A stretch of 64,000 nt of DNA, taken from assembly GCF_003598715.1 (NCBI RefSeq), contig NZ_QZFU01000019.1:620001-684000 (forward strand), written 5' to 3'. The position numbers and the translations under genes were made by a program. Source of the DNA: Nocardia panacis (GTDB lineage Bacteria; Actinomycetota; Actinomycetes; Mycobacteriales; Mycobacteriaceae). The notes beneath the pieces were generated by a model that did no database searches, was not told where the DNA came from, and saw nothing but the letters and a program-made list of their open reading frames with translations. Positions 18,814 through 26,344 of the stretch are shown in pieces (positions within the stretch are counted from its first letter, which is position 1; each line of letters begins with the position of its first letter).

Positions 18814-19518
18814 TCATAATCTTTTCTCTTTGAGATAGCGATACAGGGTGGCGCGGGACACCCCGAGTTCGCGCGCGATCTCCGCGACGCCGCTCCCATC
18901 CCGTTCGCTCATGCGCCGTGCCGCCGCCACCAACTCCGGCGACATGGCGGGCGGTCGACCGCGCCGCACGGTTCGCTCGGATGACGCTGCGCCACAGAGC
19001 GATTCGATACCCGAGAGCACCTGTTCGCGCAGCTCCGCCGTGGGCGCGTCCGGGTACAGGACGATCGGATCGCCCATGGCCCCGATGATCTGCGCCGCGC
19101 GCACCTGCTCGGCGAAGGTCGGGTCCGGTCCGGCGACAAGGTGGTTGGCCGCGAGCATGGCATCGCGGAAACGCTCGAAAATCGCGCCGGGACCCGCCAT
19201 GGACAGGTCGTTCAGCACGAGACGCAGCAGGTAGCGGTGGGTCAGGTAGGTGTCGAGGAGACCTTCGATCACGGTGCGGCGCGCCACGGCGGGCGGTGCG
19301 GCGGCGGCCGCGGCGACGGTGGCCTCCATGGCGACCAGCAGCGGTTCGGCGAGTCCGGCGAGGATGTCGTATTTGCTCGGATAGTGGTACAGCACACCGG
19401 CTTTGGTAATGCCGAGTTGTTCGGCGATGGCCCGCACCGAGGTGCGGTGGTAGCCGTGGGCGCCGAACAGGTGCAGTGCCACGGTCAGTATTCGCTCGCG
19501 GGTGCCCGCCTCCGTCAC
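18814..19518 (-). CDS. TetR-type repressor with extra C-terminal resolvase-like HTH
   Basis: A 234-residue regulator with two DNA-binding units. Residues ~5-50 are a TetR HTH (RILTVALHLFGAHGYHRTSVRAIAEQ with ITKAGVLYHYPSKYDIL), followed by the helical ligand domain. Residues ~188-234 add a second HTH of the Hin/resolvase type: GRPPAMSPELVAAARRM and VAEIARELGVSRATLYRYL. I place the start at GTG 19518: TAGAAT lies 7 nt upstream, which suggests a leaderless transcript, whereas the in-frame ATG at 19578 would lie beyond both operators. It diverges from a flavin monooxygenase across two identical-pattern operator boxes. Confidence 0.82.
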   Translation of the reverse strand: MTEAGTRERILTVALHLFGAHGYHRTSVRAIAEQLGITKAGVLYHYPSKYDILAGLAEPLLVAMEATVAAAAAAPPAVARRTVIEGLLDTYLTHRYLLRLVLNDLSMAGPGAIFERFRDAMLAANHLVAGPDPTFAEQVRAAQIIGAMGDPIVLYPDAPTAELREQVLSGIESLCGAASSERTVRRGRPPAMSPELVAAARRMSERDGSGVAEIARELGVSRATLYRYLKEKRL

Positions 19519-19539
19519 GTCCCGAATTCTAGTCGTTGA

Positions 19540-19585
19540 CTGACCGACGGTAAGCAACCTACCGTGGATACTGACCATCGGTCAG
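19540..19585. promoter_or_regulatory. Twin TetR operator boxes
   Basis: CTGACCGACGGTAAG (19540-19554) and CTGACCATCGGTCAG (19571-19585) share the pattern CTGACC-n3-GGT-n-AG. The second is a perfect dyad. They start 31 bp apart (about three helical turns) in the gap between the divergent TetR and monooxygenase genes, and the first overlaps the space between -10 and -35 of the TetR promoter. Confidence 0.7.
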
Positions 19586-19616
19586 GAACCGGCCGGCTGA
19601 TTACCAGGAGCCTGAT

Positions 19617-20777
19617 GTGCCCAACTCCCGCAACGTTCTCATCTCCGGCGCCAGTATCGCCGGACCCGCCCTCGCCTACTGGCTGCAACGCAATGGTCTG
19701 CGGCCCACCGTGGTCGAGCGCGCCCCCGCACCCCGCCCCGGCGGCAATGGCGTAGATCTGCGCGGCGCATCGATCGGCATCGCCGAACGAATGGGGATTC
19801 TGCCCACCCTGCGCGCCCGAGCCACCGATATTCGTGACCTGGTTTTCGTCGACGCGGCGGGCGACATCGCGGCCACCATACCGACCAGTTCCTTTAATGC
19901 TCCCGGCGATCTGGAGATCCGGCGCGGCGACCTGTCCGAGGCCCTGCACGCCGCCACCGGCGATGTCGAATACCGCTACGACGACACCGTCAATTCACTC
20001 ACCCAGCAGCCCGACGGCGTGGCGGTCACCTTCGGCAGCGGCCGCGAAGAGATGTACGACCTGGTGGTCGGCGCGGACGGATTGCATTCGCGGGTCAGGA
20101 ATCTCGCGGTCATCCCGGAGGCCGAGGCCACCCACCACCTCGGCTACTACTTCGCCGTCGGCGAGGTCGAGCCGGATTTCACCGCACCGGGCGCGGTCAC
20201 CCTCTACAACGAGCCGGGCCGGGCGGCGGGCGTGTATCGATCGGCGGCACATCAGGACGCGACCGCCATATTCTTCTTCCGCGAACCCCTGGCACTCGAC
20301 TTCGACCATCACGATCGGGAGGCCCAGATAGCGCTGCTGCGCCGCTATCTCGACAGCGATGGCTGGCACGTTCGCGAACTGGTCGACGCGGCCGCGGCGA
20401 GCGCGGGATTCTATCTCGACGCGGTCAGCCAGATCCGTATCCCGCACTGGACCAGCGGGCGAGTGGCGCTGGTCGGCGATGCGGGCTACTGCGCGACCCT
20501 GCTCTCGGGCGCGGGCGCGACCCTCGCTCTGGAAGGCGCGCACCGACTGGCCATCGAACTCGCGGCCACCGCCGACCATCGCGTCGCCTTCGCGCGCTAC
20601 GAGGCGGCCATGCGGCCGATTGTCACCAAACGCCAACGCGCCACCCGAGTTTCGGGCGCGCTGCTGGTTCCGGCGGCACGCTCGCATATTCGGTTGCGCA
20701 ATCGTCTCGCCAAACTGCTCACCACCGAGCCGATCGCGGCGGCGCTGTTTCGCCAATCATCCTCTCGGGCCGCCTGA
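19617..20777 (+). CDS. FAD-dependent monooxygenase (class A)
   Basis: A 386-residue flavoprotein. SGASIAGPALAYWLQRNG is the GxGxxG Rossmann loop (a GASIAG variant common in this subgroup), DLVVGADGLHSRVR is the DG motif, and RVALVGDAGYCATLLSGAGATLALEGA is the GD motif. It likely hydroxylates or inactivates an aromatic antibiotic or metabolite; the divergent TetR regulator suggests it is induced by its substrate. The GTG at 19617 follows AGGAG. The last ~40 residues are basic and poorly conserved. Confidence 0.85.
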   Translation: MPNSRNVLISGASIAGPALAYWLQRNGLRPTVVERAPAPRPGGNGVDLRGASIGIAERMGILPTLRARATDIRDLVFVDAAGDIAATIPTSSFNAPGDLEIRRGDLSEALHAATGDVEYRYDDTVNSLTQQPDGVAVTFGSGREEMYDLVVGADGLHSRVRNLAVIPEAEATHHLGYYFAVGEVEPDFTAPGAVTLYNEPGRAAGVYRSAAHQDATAIFFFREPLALDFDHHDREAQIALLRRYLDSDGWHVRELVDAAAASAGFYLDAVSQIRIPHWTSGRVALVGDAGYCATLLSGAGATLALEGAHRLAIELAATADHRVAFARYEAAMRPIVTKRQRATRVSGALLVPAARSHIRLRNRLAKLLTTEPIAAALFRQSSSRAA

Positions 20778-20796
20778 TTCGGCCCATTGCCTTGGC

Positions 20797-21318
20797 TCAG
20801 CGCGGTGCGGTTCCCCTGGGCAGGACGCGGATCGCGGCGTCGGCGGGTGCGTGTGCGGTCGGATCCTTGCATCCGACGGTGAGTTCGGTATTCGGGGCGG
20901 CGGAGAAGGTCCACAGTGTGACCCACTCCTCGCCGCGAATCGTCTCCGAGCGCTTCGCGGAGCGCAGATCCTGATTCCGACCCGCCGCGTCCACCACGGT
21001 GCAGCGCAGGCCCGCGCCCGCCAGTGCGGCGGGCGCTTTGATATCCATGACGGCGTCGGCGGGAATCACCACCCTGCCGGTATCGCCCAGCGGTATCCGG
21101 GTGCCGAGTTCGGGATCGGTGGATGTAGTCGAATTGCTGGTCGCGGCAGGCGAATTCGCGGCCGGATGGGCGGCGTTCGCGGCGCAGCCCGCGACGGCGG
21201 GGGATAGGACGATCGGTAGGGTGAGGGTCGCACGCAATGTATGGGCACGGAAGGTATGCAATAGCCGCCCGGATCGGTGCGCCGTCGCGGCCGCACTCTC
21301 CGTCCATCTGAGTCTCAC
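20797..21318 (-). CDS. Hypothetical lipoprotein
   Basis: A 173-residue secreted protein of unknown function. A basic N-region and a short hydrophobic stretch (LRATLTLPIVLSPAVAGC) end in a lipobox, with Cys45 as the acylation site. A Ser/Thr/Asn/Pro-rich linker follows, then a ~110-residue beta-rich domain with two further Cys (LRCTVVDAAG and LTVGCKD) that could form a disulphide. The GTG at 21318 follows AAAGG at 8 nt; the frame stays open well upstream into unrelated sequence. It is convergent with the flavin monooxygenase (19-bp gap). Confidence 0.65.
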   Translation of the reverse strand: MRLRWTESAAATAHRSGRLLHTFRAHTLRATLTLPIVLSPAVAGCAANAAHPAANSPAATSNSTTSTDPELGTRIPLGDTGRVVIPADAVMDIKAPAALAGAGLRCTVVDAAGRNQDLRSAKRSETIRGEEWVTLWTFSAAPNTELTVGCKDPTAHAPADAAIRVLPRGTAPR

Positions 21319-21457
21319 GGATCGCCTTTCCCGTTGGGCACGGCGGCAATGCCCACGATGGGCACGGCCTCGCTGCCGCGACAATGCCCGCAATTGGCAA
21401 TCGCGGGGCAAATACGGAATACCACCGAATGCGATCCGGTGGGTCGCGACCCGCCGA

Positions 21458-22024
21458 TCAATCGGTCGAATTCGCCGACCACCGGGCAGGTTCGGCCGTC
21501 GCGGCAATGGTCGCCGGATCATGCGGCCCATAGACGCGCGCCCAGGTCCCCGACAGCACCGTACCCACCGCGACCGCTTCCGAATACCGCCCACCTCGGC
21601 ATACAGCCGGGCCGACGCCAACCGGCCCGTGATGGTGGCCGGCTGCTCCGCGCCGGAGACCTCCGTACGCAGTTCGAGCAGCGCGGCGATACGGCTCGGT
21701 GACCGTCGCGGCAGCGCCGCAGCGCGCGGTCCCATCCGCAGAATCGGCCAAGGCCCACATGGTCGTATTGTGCTCGCGCCCGAGAATCGCACGGCACTGC
21801 GGTGCGAGAGGCTTCAGCAATCGGCGGGCGAGTTCCGGATCCCCTGCCCGGCCGTCGTATTGGTCGCGAATATTGAGCACCTCCGGATGGCGATGCCCGA
21901 AGACCCGACGCAGGTGCGGGCAAGAAAGCCGCGTACTGGTCGCGCGCGCCGACCCGGCTCCGAAATCGCCTCGCGCACAGAGCAACCTGTCGACAATGGC
22001 GCGAAACTGCACAGTGCCGCACAC
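21458..22024 (-). pseudogene. Frameshifted TPR (kinesin-light-chain-like) remnant
   Basis: Reading one frame gives FGHRHPEVLNIRDQY, AGDPELARRLLKPLAPQCRAI and LGREHNTTMWALAD, typical of the HPxTLxxR tetratricopeptide units of actinobacterial NB-ARC/TPR proteins. The repeat pattern then moves to a second frame near 21690 (IAALLELRTEVSGAEQPATI, LASARLYAEVG) and back to the first near 21590 (RYSEAVAVGTVLSGTWARVY, GPHDPATI). Two compensating indels in a short fragment, with no NB-ARC or effector part left, indicate a decayed gene end. The original protein cannot be identified further. Confidence 0.65.
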
Positions 22025-22075
22025 TATTCAGCGCAGCGCGTCACCGGTGGCATCGTGGCCGCCGCGCTCGCCTGA

Positions 22076-22678
22076 CTACTGCGGCAGGTGCTCGCGGGCC
22101 TGCGCGTAGCCACCCGAGGGCGGAGTCGCGTCGGGTCCGTAAACCAGGTGCACCACACCGGATTCGAAGGCGGTCGCCGAGAGCAACCGCAGCGGGATCC
22201 GCTCCCCGGCGCCGAACAACCGATCGCCCTTGTTGAGTACGACCGGATGCACCAGCAGGTGCAGTTCGTCGATGAGTCCGGCCGCGAGCAATTGCCGCAC
22301 CACCGAGACCGATCCGCTGACGGCGATATCGCCGCCGGTCCGACTCTTCAGCTCCGCGACCGCCTCGATCAGCTCACCGCGCAGCAGTTCGGAATTGCGC
22401 CAGGTGAATTCGAGGTTCTGATGCGAGACCACGTATTTGCGTGCGTCGCCGATCTTCTTCGCCATGGCGGCGTCGGCCTCGCCCGCGAGCTCGCGCTCTG
22501 GCCACGCGCCCGCGAGGCTGTCCTAGGTGGTGTGGCCGAGCAGCAGGGTGTCGGCGGCGCCCAGCTGGGCGTCCACGGCCGCGCCCATCTCGTCGCTGAA
22601 GTACGGGAAGTGCCAGTCCTGCGGGTTCTCGGTAACGCCGTCGAGCGAGATGAACAGACCCGAGGTTAGCTTGCGCAT
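22076..22678 (-). pseudogene. RibD-C/dihydrofolate-reductase-like gene interrupted by one amber codon
   Basis: From ATG 22678 (MRKLTSGLFISLDGVTENPQ) the frame runs 201 codons to 22076 with a single TAG at 22525-22523 (codon 52). Both halves are well conserved: DTLLLGHTT before it and DSLAGAWPERE after it. The interrupted position is Tyr in the common family motif G-R-x-T-Y-E, so a TAC/TAT to TAG change explains it. The C-terminal half (SGSVSVVRQLLAAGLIDELHL, HPVVLNKGDRLF) is intact and could only be made by reinitiation at ATG 22465. The family reduces nucleotide-like or folate-like substrates with NADPH. Confidence 0.8.
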
Positions 22679-22809
22679 GGGGTGACTCCTTGGTGGTGCC
22701 CTTGATGTATCACCTGTTGTGACGGCGCGCCGCCGGAGAATTCATCGCGGTAGGTACCGTTGGCCGGCGGCGCACCAGCACCGAGCGCACCGCCGACCGT
22801 GTCATCGCA

Positions 22810-23523
22810 TTACTTGCGAACGGCCCACAGCGTCCAGACCGGCAGCCGCATCAATCCGTCCAAACCTTCCTGCAGCACCATGCCCCGGTCGCCGAAGGCC
22901 CCGGCCGCCTCCAGCGGCAGCGGGCGCGCCGAGACCAGACCCGGCCGCAGCACCTCGATCGACCAGTCCGCGTCGAAGACCTCCCGCAATTCGGCCTCCT
23001 CGATGGCGAACGGCGCGTAGATATCGCTGTGCTCGTTCTTCTGGAAGCAGGTCTGGAACAGTCTGCCGCCGGATTTGGTGGCCCGGCCGATCGCGGCCGC
23101 GTACCCGCGCCTGGCTTCGGCATTCAAGCAGTGGTAGAGCGCACTGCTGACCACGGTGTCGAATCGGCCGGTGTACTCGGCGAGATCGGTGGCATCGGCG
23201 ACCACGAACTCCACATTCACCCCCTGCCGCGCCGCCCGCTCCCGCGCCTGCTCGATGGCCGTTGGCGCGGCGTCCAGCCCCACCACCCGGTAGCCGAGCC
23301 CGGCCAGGTAGATCGCGGTATCACCAGGGCCGCAACCGATATCGAGCACCGCACCCGAGACGCCGCCCTGCTCGACGAACTGCACCAACTCCGGCTGCGG
23401 TTTGCCGATATCCCACGGCACGGTGGGCAGCGCCACGCCATTGACCTCGGCTTTGCCCTGATATGCCGACTCGAAATCCATATCCGTCGGATCGAACTGC
23501 GTTACCGAGCTGTCTTCACTCAT
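22810..23523 (-). CDS. Class I SAM-dependent methyltransferase
   Basis: A 237-residue Rossmann-fold methyltransferase. Motif I is VLDIGCGPGDTAIYLA, the acidic end of strand 2 is VVGLDAAP, motif II/III is EFVVADATDL, and post-I is FDTVVSSALYHCL. The substrate is unknown; relatives modify thiopurines or small metabolites. The ATG at 23523 follows GAGGCGG at 7 nt; the frame is open for 60 codons upstream without a ribosome site. It is transcribed in the same direction as the disrupted reductase downstream. Confidence 0.87.
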   Translation of the reverse strand: MSEDSSVTQFDPTDMDFESAYQGKAEVNGVALPTVPWDIGKPQPELVQFVEQGGVSGAVLDIGCGPGDTAIYLAGLGYRVVGLDAAPTAIEQARERAARQGVNVEFVVADATDLAEYTGRFDTVVSSALYHCLNAEARRGYAAAIGRATKSGGRLFQTCFQKNEHSDIYAPFAIEEAELREVFDADWSIEVLRPGLVSARPLPLEAAGAFGDRGMVLQEGLDGLMRLPVWTLWAVRK

Positions 23524-23633
23524 CGAATCCGCCTCGCGTCGAAATGTTGGGTACCCCCCTGGCCTGTCGACATCAGCGAGCCTACCCCCGATCCGGAGTA
23601 CACCTCTCCGGTTTCGATATTTGTCCAACACCC

Positions 23634-23786
23634 TCACGGCACGGCGGGCTCCGAGGTCGCACCGTCGAGCAAATCCTCCAGAATGGACAGGTAGTTCAGG
23701 CATTGCGGGCCGACCAGGTTGTGCGTCTCCGCGTGGATTTGTCCGTCCGCGCCGACGACCACCGTGATGCGCGCGGGCTCATCCAT
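23634..23786 (-). CDS. DUF2997-like 50-residue protein
   Basis: A 50-residue protein. The pattern VVVGADGQIHAETHNLVGPQ, then a single Cys29 and a C-terminal helix SILEDLLDG, matches DUF2997, whose members have a beta-hairpin followed by G-x-x-C and an amphipathic helix. Function is unknown. Its ATG at 23786 overlaps the end of the upstream DUF1257-like gene by 8 bp, so the two are translationally coupled. It is below common gene-calling length limits and easy to miss. Confidence rests on the pattern and the coupling. Confidence 0.6.
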   Translation of the reverse strand: MDEPARITVVVGADGQIHAETHNLVGPQCLNYLSILEDLLDGATSEPAVP

Positions 23787-24228
23787 GGCGCACCTCGAGC
23801 ACCATCGTCACCGACGCGTCGGTATTGGTGGTCTCGGACACGAGTGTCATCCCGGCGGCGGGGACGCGACCGCGCAGGCGGCGCAACACCTCCTGCTGGA
23901 CCCGCAGTCCGTAGGCCCGGTCGATGGCCAGAACCGTGTCCACACAGCACTTTTCGTCGGTAATACCGGCGAAGTCGGCCGACCAGACGCCGTCCGCGTC
24001 GCGACGCAGGTGGGCGGTTCGATCCGACCAGGCGACATCGATCTGCTCCGCTCCCAGCACGATCCGGTCCGCCCCCGCGTCGGCCAGCGCGCCCGCGAGC
24101 AGCCGGGGATCGCCCAGGCGGGTGGATACCGCGCACACCGTCGACCCCGCCGAAACCCGCGCGGTGAGCGCCCCCTCGTTCGCGGTGAACGCACCGGCGG
24201 GCGGCGACATGATGATGGAGATAGTCAT
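23779..24228 (-). CDS. DUF1257-like protein
   Basis: A 149-residue soluble protein. Its second half follows the DUF1257 (Ycf35-like) layout: RDADGVWSADFAGI (aspartate/tryptophan strand pair), then an AIDRAYGLRVQQEVLRRLRG helix equivalent to the Q-R-Y-A-Y-H-V-V helix of the family, then a terminal strand SVTMVLEV. The N-terminal half is divergent and contains vicinal Cys (EKCC) not usual for the family. It is coupled to a DUF2997-like gene, its usual neighbour in other bacteria. The usual AAA+ or ferredoxin partner genes are not seen here. The ATG at 24228 has no strong Shine-Dalgarno. Function unknown. Confidence 0.5.
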   Translation of the reverse strand: MTISIIMSPPAGAFTANEGALTARVSAGSTVCAVSTRLGDPRLLAGALADAGADRIVLGAEQIDVAWSDRTAHLRRDADGVWSADFAGITDEKCCVDTVLAIDRAYGLRVQQEVLRRLRGRVPAAGMTLVSETTNTDASVTMVLEVRHG

Positions 24229-24676
24229 ACCAACGAATTATCACCGCGCCGAAGGGAATCCGGCCCGCTATTTTTTCGAAAGAATTGCGTGTCGAGCCGG
24301 AACCGACCGGTCCCCAATGAATTCGGCCTGTTTCGTCCCAAAAGCCCGTGTTGCCTACCAATCCAGAAATCCGCGCACCCGCAACCAATCCAGAGAACGA
24401 TCGAACCAATTGGGGCACGGCAGTGTTTCATTCTTCTGCGGGGCGCCATTCTGCTGCGCGAATTCATGCCACCCTGCCGCGCACGGTATCCGATGGCCCG
24501 AGCGGTCAACAGCGAAGCGGCGATGACGGCGGCGAGCGGCAACTCCCGCAGCACACCGACCACGGCCCGGTAGACGTACGCCGCTACCGCGGCCGGCCGA
24601 CAGGCCGAGCCGGCCGCGAACCCCCCGCTAAATATGTCCGTATTGTGAATATCGACGACTGTTCCCAAACTTGGAG
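24229..24676. other. 448-bp divergent intergenic region
   Basis: No gene supported. The part near 24240-24450 is visibly lower in GC than its surroundings and contains the direct repeat CCAATCCAGA at 24358-24367 and 24385-24394 (27 bp apart). It must hold the promoters of the DUF1257-like gene (minus) and the serine-hydrolase gene (plus); AT-rich TAAATATG near 24630 may be part of the latter. An open minus-strand frame across it lacks a ribosome site and has non-coding composition. Confidence 0.4.
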
Positions 24677-25837
24677 ATGGCCACCTTGCGCAAGAACCGC
24701 TTTCGCCCCATACTGCGCCGAACCGCCGCGCTGGCTGTGGTATTCGGCTTCGTCGCCGCTTGTGGCACGAAACCCGAGACACCCGAACCCGCGGCCGAAA
24801 AGGACCGCAGCGCCCTGCGCGCGGCGATGGAGGCCGCAGTGCGCGGAGGTATGCCCGGCGTCCAGGTGGTGATCACCGAGGGCGGACACGACTGGACCGC
24901 CACCGGGGGCGCGGGCGATGTCGGCACCGGCGCGCCCTTCCCCGATGACGCGAGAGTGCGCATCGGCAGCAACACCAAAACCTATGTGACATCGGTCCTC
25001 CTGCAACTGGTCGGCGAGGGCAAGGTCGAACTCGACGCGCCGGTGGCGCGCTATCTGCCCGGCGTGGTCGAAGGCAACGGCAATGACGGCAACAGGATCA
25101 TGGTGCGGAGCCTGCTCGGACACACCAGCGGTCTGGCCGACTATCTCGAATTCCCCGAGTACGACCTGGACGCCAACGCCCTGGCGCGCCGCCCGCAGCA
25201 GGCCGAGGAGATGGTGCGCCGCACCATGATGACCAAACCCCCGCACTTCGCGCCGAATACCGGCGCCGAGTACTCCAATACCAACTTCCTGCTCGCGGGC
25301 ATGGTGATCGAGCGCGTCACCGGCGATTCGGTGGCGACCGAGATCGACCGGCGCATCCTCGCGCCGCTGGGTCTGTCGGCCACGTACTTCCCGCTCGCGG
25401 GTGAGATCGAGATCCGCGGCCCGCATCCACGCGGCTACCAGACCATCGACGGCAAGCTCGTGGACGTGACCGACCTGGACCCGTCCGTCGGTGGCGCGGC
25501 GGGCGCCATGGTCGCCTCGGGCGCCGACCTCAACCGATTCTTCACCGCCCTGTTGGCCGGGAAGGTGGTCGCTCCCGCCCAACTCGACGAGATGCGACGC
25601 GATCCGCGATCGCTGAACAAAATGTCGGATATCACTTACGGTCTCGGTATCGGCCGCTTCTCCTTCCCGTGCGGGAAGACCGCGTGGGGCCACGGCGGCG
25701 GAATCCCCGGCTTCTGGACCCAGAGCGCCATCACGACCGACGGTCGCGCCGTCACCGTCACCTTCAATAAACTCGAGGATTCGGCGGAGCAGGCCGAACT
25801 CGGCCACAAGGTCTTCGACGCCGCGATGTGCTCCTGA
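24677..25837 (+). CDS. Serine beta-lactamase-like / D,D-peptidase-like lipoprotein
   Basis: A 386-residue exported class C-type serine hydrolase. A basic start and hydrophobic helix lead to the lipobox FVAAC (Cys29). The catalytic Ser/Lys tetrad is SNTK, the Y-x-N motif is YSN (GAEYSNTNFLLAG), and the third motif is HGGG in place of KTG, typical of esterase/D-aminopeptidase relatives of AmpC. It acts at the outer face of the membrane on cell-wall peptides, esters or beta-lactams. Start choice: GGAG abuts ATG 24677, but the same GGAG is 9 nt before an in-frame TTG at 24686, which may be the real start. Confidence 0.87.
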   Translation: MATLRKNRFRPILRRTAALAVVFGFVAACGTKPETPEPAAEKDRSALRAAMEAAVRGGMPGVQVVITEGGHDWTATGGAGDVGTGAPFPDDARVRIGSNTKTYVTSVLLQLVGEGKVELDAPVARYLPGVVEGNGNDGNRIMVRSLLGHTSGLADYLEFPEYDLDANALARRPQQAEEMVRRTMMTKPPHFAPNTGAEYSNTNFLLAGMVIERVTGDSVATEIDRRILAPLGLSATYFPLAGEIEIRGPHPRGYQTIDGKLVDVTDLDPSVGGAAGAMVASGADLNRFFTALLAGKVVAPAQLDEMRRDPRSLNKMSDITYGLGIGRFSFPCGKTAWGHGGGIPGFWTQSAITTDGRAVTVTFNKLEDSAEQAELGHKVFDAAMCS

Positions 25838-25838
25838 C

Positions 25839-26261
25839 CTACCCGAGCGCGATCAGTCCGGCATCGGTGGCACGGAATCCGCAGGACTCCAGATAGAAGC
25901 CCCGCAGGTGCGGCTCGAAATCAACATGCAGCCAGGTGCATCCGGCCGCGCGCGCCCCATCGGCCGCACGGCGCACCAGTTCGGTGCCCAGACCGTGCCG
26001 CTGCTGATCGGGCCGCACCTTGGGATCGAGGAGGAAGGCGTGGTCGCCGCCGTCCCAGGCCACATTCGCGAACCCGATCAGCGCGCCGTCCGGCGGGCGC
26101 GCGGTGACCCAGCCGAGGCTGTGCCCGCGGATCCGATCCCACCGGCCCGGTTCCGACGCGCCCCCGTGCGCGCGAGTCAGCTCGACCAGTTCGGTATCGG
26201 CGAGTTCGCCCCGCCACGCGTACACCATGTCCACGTGCCGATACTCGACGGCACGTGGCAT
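25839..26261 (-). CDS. GNAT-family N-acetyltransferase
   Basis: A 140-residue acetyltransferase fold: VTARPPDGALIGFANVAW for the central strands, then DPKVRPDQQRHGLGTELVRRAADGARAAG (motif A, pyrophosphate loop Q-R-H-G-L-G) and FYLESCGFRATDAG at the C-terminus. The substrate is unknown. ATG 26261 has a weak ribosome site, and ATG 26228 (MVYAWRGEL) is an alternative; longer versions would run through the terminator at 26308-26338. It is convergent with the serine-hydrolase gene, with stops 1 bp apart. Confidence 0.78.
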   Translation of the reverse strand: MPRAVEYRHVDMVYAWRGELADTELVELTRAHGGASEPGRWDRIRGHSLGWVTARPPDGALIGFANVAWDGGDHAFLLDPKVRPDQQRHGLGTELVRRAADGARAAGCTWLHVDFEPHLRGFYLESCGFRATDAGLIALG

Positions 26262-26307
26262 CGGGCGCAATCGAATTACTCGACAACCACTGTTCGGAAG
26301 CCGAAAA

Positions 26308-26338
26308 TGCTGGGCTCGAACAACTTTCGAGCCCAGCA
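26308..26338 (-). terminator. Perfect 13-bp hairpin terminator
   Basis: TGCTGGGCTCGAA (26308-26320) and TTCGAGCCCAGCA (26326-26338) pair perfectly with a 5-nt loop, 7 bp past the stop of the DHA2 efflux gene on the minus strand. Confidence 0.82.
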
Positions 26339-26344
26339 TCGGTA

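Noticed and set aside
22523..22525. Programmed recoding (pyrrolysine or other) of the TAG codon
   Set aside because: The family normally has Tyr at this position and no recoding element or biosynthetic genes are visible, so a plain nonsense change is simpler.
24229..24676. A minus-strand protein filling the gap before the serine-hydrolase gene
   Set aside because: The open frame has no ribosome binding site, starts inside the neighbouring gene, and its residues show no domain or coding-like composition.
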